Below the pieces are notes generated by a model. That model did no database searches. It saw nothing but the letters and a program-made list of their open reading frames with translations, and was not told the origin of the DNA. The translations under genes and the position numbers were made by a program. Of a DNA stretch of 7,189 nt, positions 6,278-7,189 are shown one piece after another. Numbering within the stretch: position 1 is the stretch's first letter; each line of letters begins with the position of its first letter. The stretch is from Anaerolineae bacterium (GTDB lineage: Bacteria; Chloroflexota; Anaerolineae; Aggregatilineales; Aggregatilineaceae), in assembly GCA_016929355.1 (NCBI GenBank), contig JAFGJA010000484.1, forward strand, positions 1 through 7,189. The letters are read 5' to 3'.

Positions 6278-7189
6278 ATGAACGTGTTTGTCATGATGCC
6301 TTTTCAGGATTCGTTTCGCCAAGTGTATGAGGAAGTCATTGCGCCAGTCGTGCGAGAAAATGACATGGAACCGGTTGTCCTGGAACCGGGCGTAGGTCGG
6401 GCGGTAGTGCCTGGACCCATCGACGCACAAATCATTGATGCTATCAAAACATCCTATTTTTGCATCGCCGATCTTACGGGCAATAACCCTAATGTCATGT
6501 ATGAAGTGGCCTATGCTCATGCGTTGGGAAAAAAGGTGATTCTCATTACGATGAGGGTTGCATCTGATCTGCCGGTTGACGTTCGCCATCATGGGGCCAT
6601 TGAGTACTCGCCAGATAATGATTACGAAACCCTAAGAGTGGGTTTGCACCGATCAATTAGAGAGTTTCTCGACGCCGGCGGTGAGGAGATTCAACTGCTG
6701 CGGCGCGCCTTGACGCCTGCCAGTATTGATGCGAATGCGACACAATTTGTTGTGGCGACAAATCCGCGCTCATATCGTGCGGCGTTTGGACGAGTTGGCG
6801 GGCAAGGTGGCCCGCCTAGAACTTTTTCCGATTATGTGGGCATTCGCGGTTTAATGCAATCCTTTGGTTCGATCTATGGGTTGGGGAAATTGCCTGAACT
6901 GCTTAACCCAGATGATTTTAATGATCGGGTGTTTGATGAACAGCAATGGATAAATCTGTATACCATTGGTAGCCCGAAATCTAACCGGTGGACGGGTATG
7001 TTAATGGCGGAGTTCTTTGCGAATCATACGCCTGGGTGGGAATTTAAACCTGATCCAGAGAGTAATGAGATCATGAATCCCAGGGTTATTGTGCGGCAAG
7101 GCGGCGAAAGCTACGTGATTGAAGGGGTCGAGGATGTAGACATACGAAAATGGGATTTTGGTCTCGTGATCAGAGGTCCACATCCTAAA
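6278..7189 (+). CDS. Partial gene: nucleoside 2-deoxyribosyltransferase-like domain plus unrecognised C-terminal domain
   Basis: The frame is open from ATG 6278 to the window end: 304 codons, no stop, so the 3' end is missing. Residues 1-92 resemble the nucleoside 2-deoxyribosyltransferase-like Rossmann fold. They start with a hydrophobic strand and MMPFQDSF (6-13), then ADLTG (64-68) and NPNVMYEVAYAHALGKK (70-86). E76 aligns with the catalytic nucleophile of true deoxyribosyltransferases (the Glu in MELGYA-type motifs). Members cleave N-glycosidic bonds of nucleosides, and related domains occur as nucleotide- or NAD-processing modules in bacterial immunity proteins. After a linker, a second domain spans about 145-304 and holds NLYTIGSPKSN (226-236) and WDFGLVIRGPHP (292-303). 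I cannot name it, though IGSPxxN hints at a phosphate- or nucleotide-binding loop. GC is lower (about 37-48% in sampled lines) than in neighbours, suggesting transfer. It lies 42 nt after the membrane protein gene, with no terminator seen between them. Confidence 0.82.
   Translation, partial: MNVFVMMPFQDSFRQVYEEVIAPVVRENDMEPVVLEPGVGRAVVPGPIDAQIIDAIKTSYFCIADLTGNNPNVMYEVAYAHALGKKVILITMRVASDLPVDVRHHGAIEYSPDNDYETLRVGLHRSIREFLDAGGEEIQLLRRALTPASIDANATQFVVATNPRSYRAAFGRVGGQGGPPRTFSDYVGIRGLMQSFGSIYGLGKLPELLNPDDFNDRVFDEQQWINLYTIGSPKSNRWTGMLMAEFFANHTPGWEFKPDPESNEIMNPRVIVRQGGESYVIEGVEDVDIRKWDFGLVIRGPHPK

Noticed and set aside
6137..6592. Minus-strand ORF of 151 codons overlapping the 3' plus-strand gene
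   Set aside because: It is antisense to the end of the membrane protein gene and the start of the deoxyribosyltransferase-like gene, has no family motifs, and the plus-strand frame has a strong ribosome binding site and recognisable motifs.

Overview
This window has moderately high GC and is split by a divergent intergenic region at about 4671-4815. Four genes lie on the minus strand to its left (89-4670) and three on the plus strand to its right (4816-7189, the last one cut by the window end). Three things point to a Chloroflexota-like, Anaerolineae-type bacterium: GC-rich dispersed repeats built from CCCTC/GAGGG arms (1-58 and 3049-3215), a secreted protein with a Thr-Pro linker and an SH3-like tail, and mostly good GGAG-type ribosome binding sites. 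This is an impression from style and composition, not a phylogenetic result.

Minus strand, in the order of transcription: a GCS2/YbdK-type carboxylate-amine (glutamate-cysteine) ligase (3474-4670); a class I SAM-dependent methyltransferase (2468-3484, GTG start, overlapping the ligase by 11 nt); and a 230-residue protein I do not recognise (1766-2458, 9 nt after the methyltransferase). The tight spacing suggests one transcript, probably from a candidate promoter near 4713-4740. After an 84-nt gap comes a secreted HExxH metallopeptidase-like protein with a C-terminal SH3-like segment (89-1681), followed by a GC-rich hairpin repeat at the window edge. The methyltransferase carries an in-frame block of about 167 bp with 11-bp inverted ends, encoding about 56 low-complexity residues between its SAM-binding motif and the next core strand. 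It looks like a repeat element absorbed into a coding sequence.

Plus strand: a single-domain response regulator with a long Pro/Ala-rich tail (4816-5505); a two-helix membrane protein of unknown function with a cytoplasmic domain (5525-6235); and an open-ended gene starting at 6278 behind a very strong ribosome binding site. The first ~92 residues of this last protein resemble the nucleoside 2-deoxyribosyltransferase-like fold, with ADLTG and NPNVxYExxYAHA motifs. It continues into a second, unrecognised domain and has no stop codon before the window ends. It has a lower GC content than its neighbours. Because such domains are used as nucleotide- or NAD-processing effectors in bacterial conflict systems, it is the most promising lead here, but that role is inference.

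No rRNA, tRNA, CRISPR array, transposase or integrase was seen.
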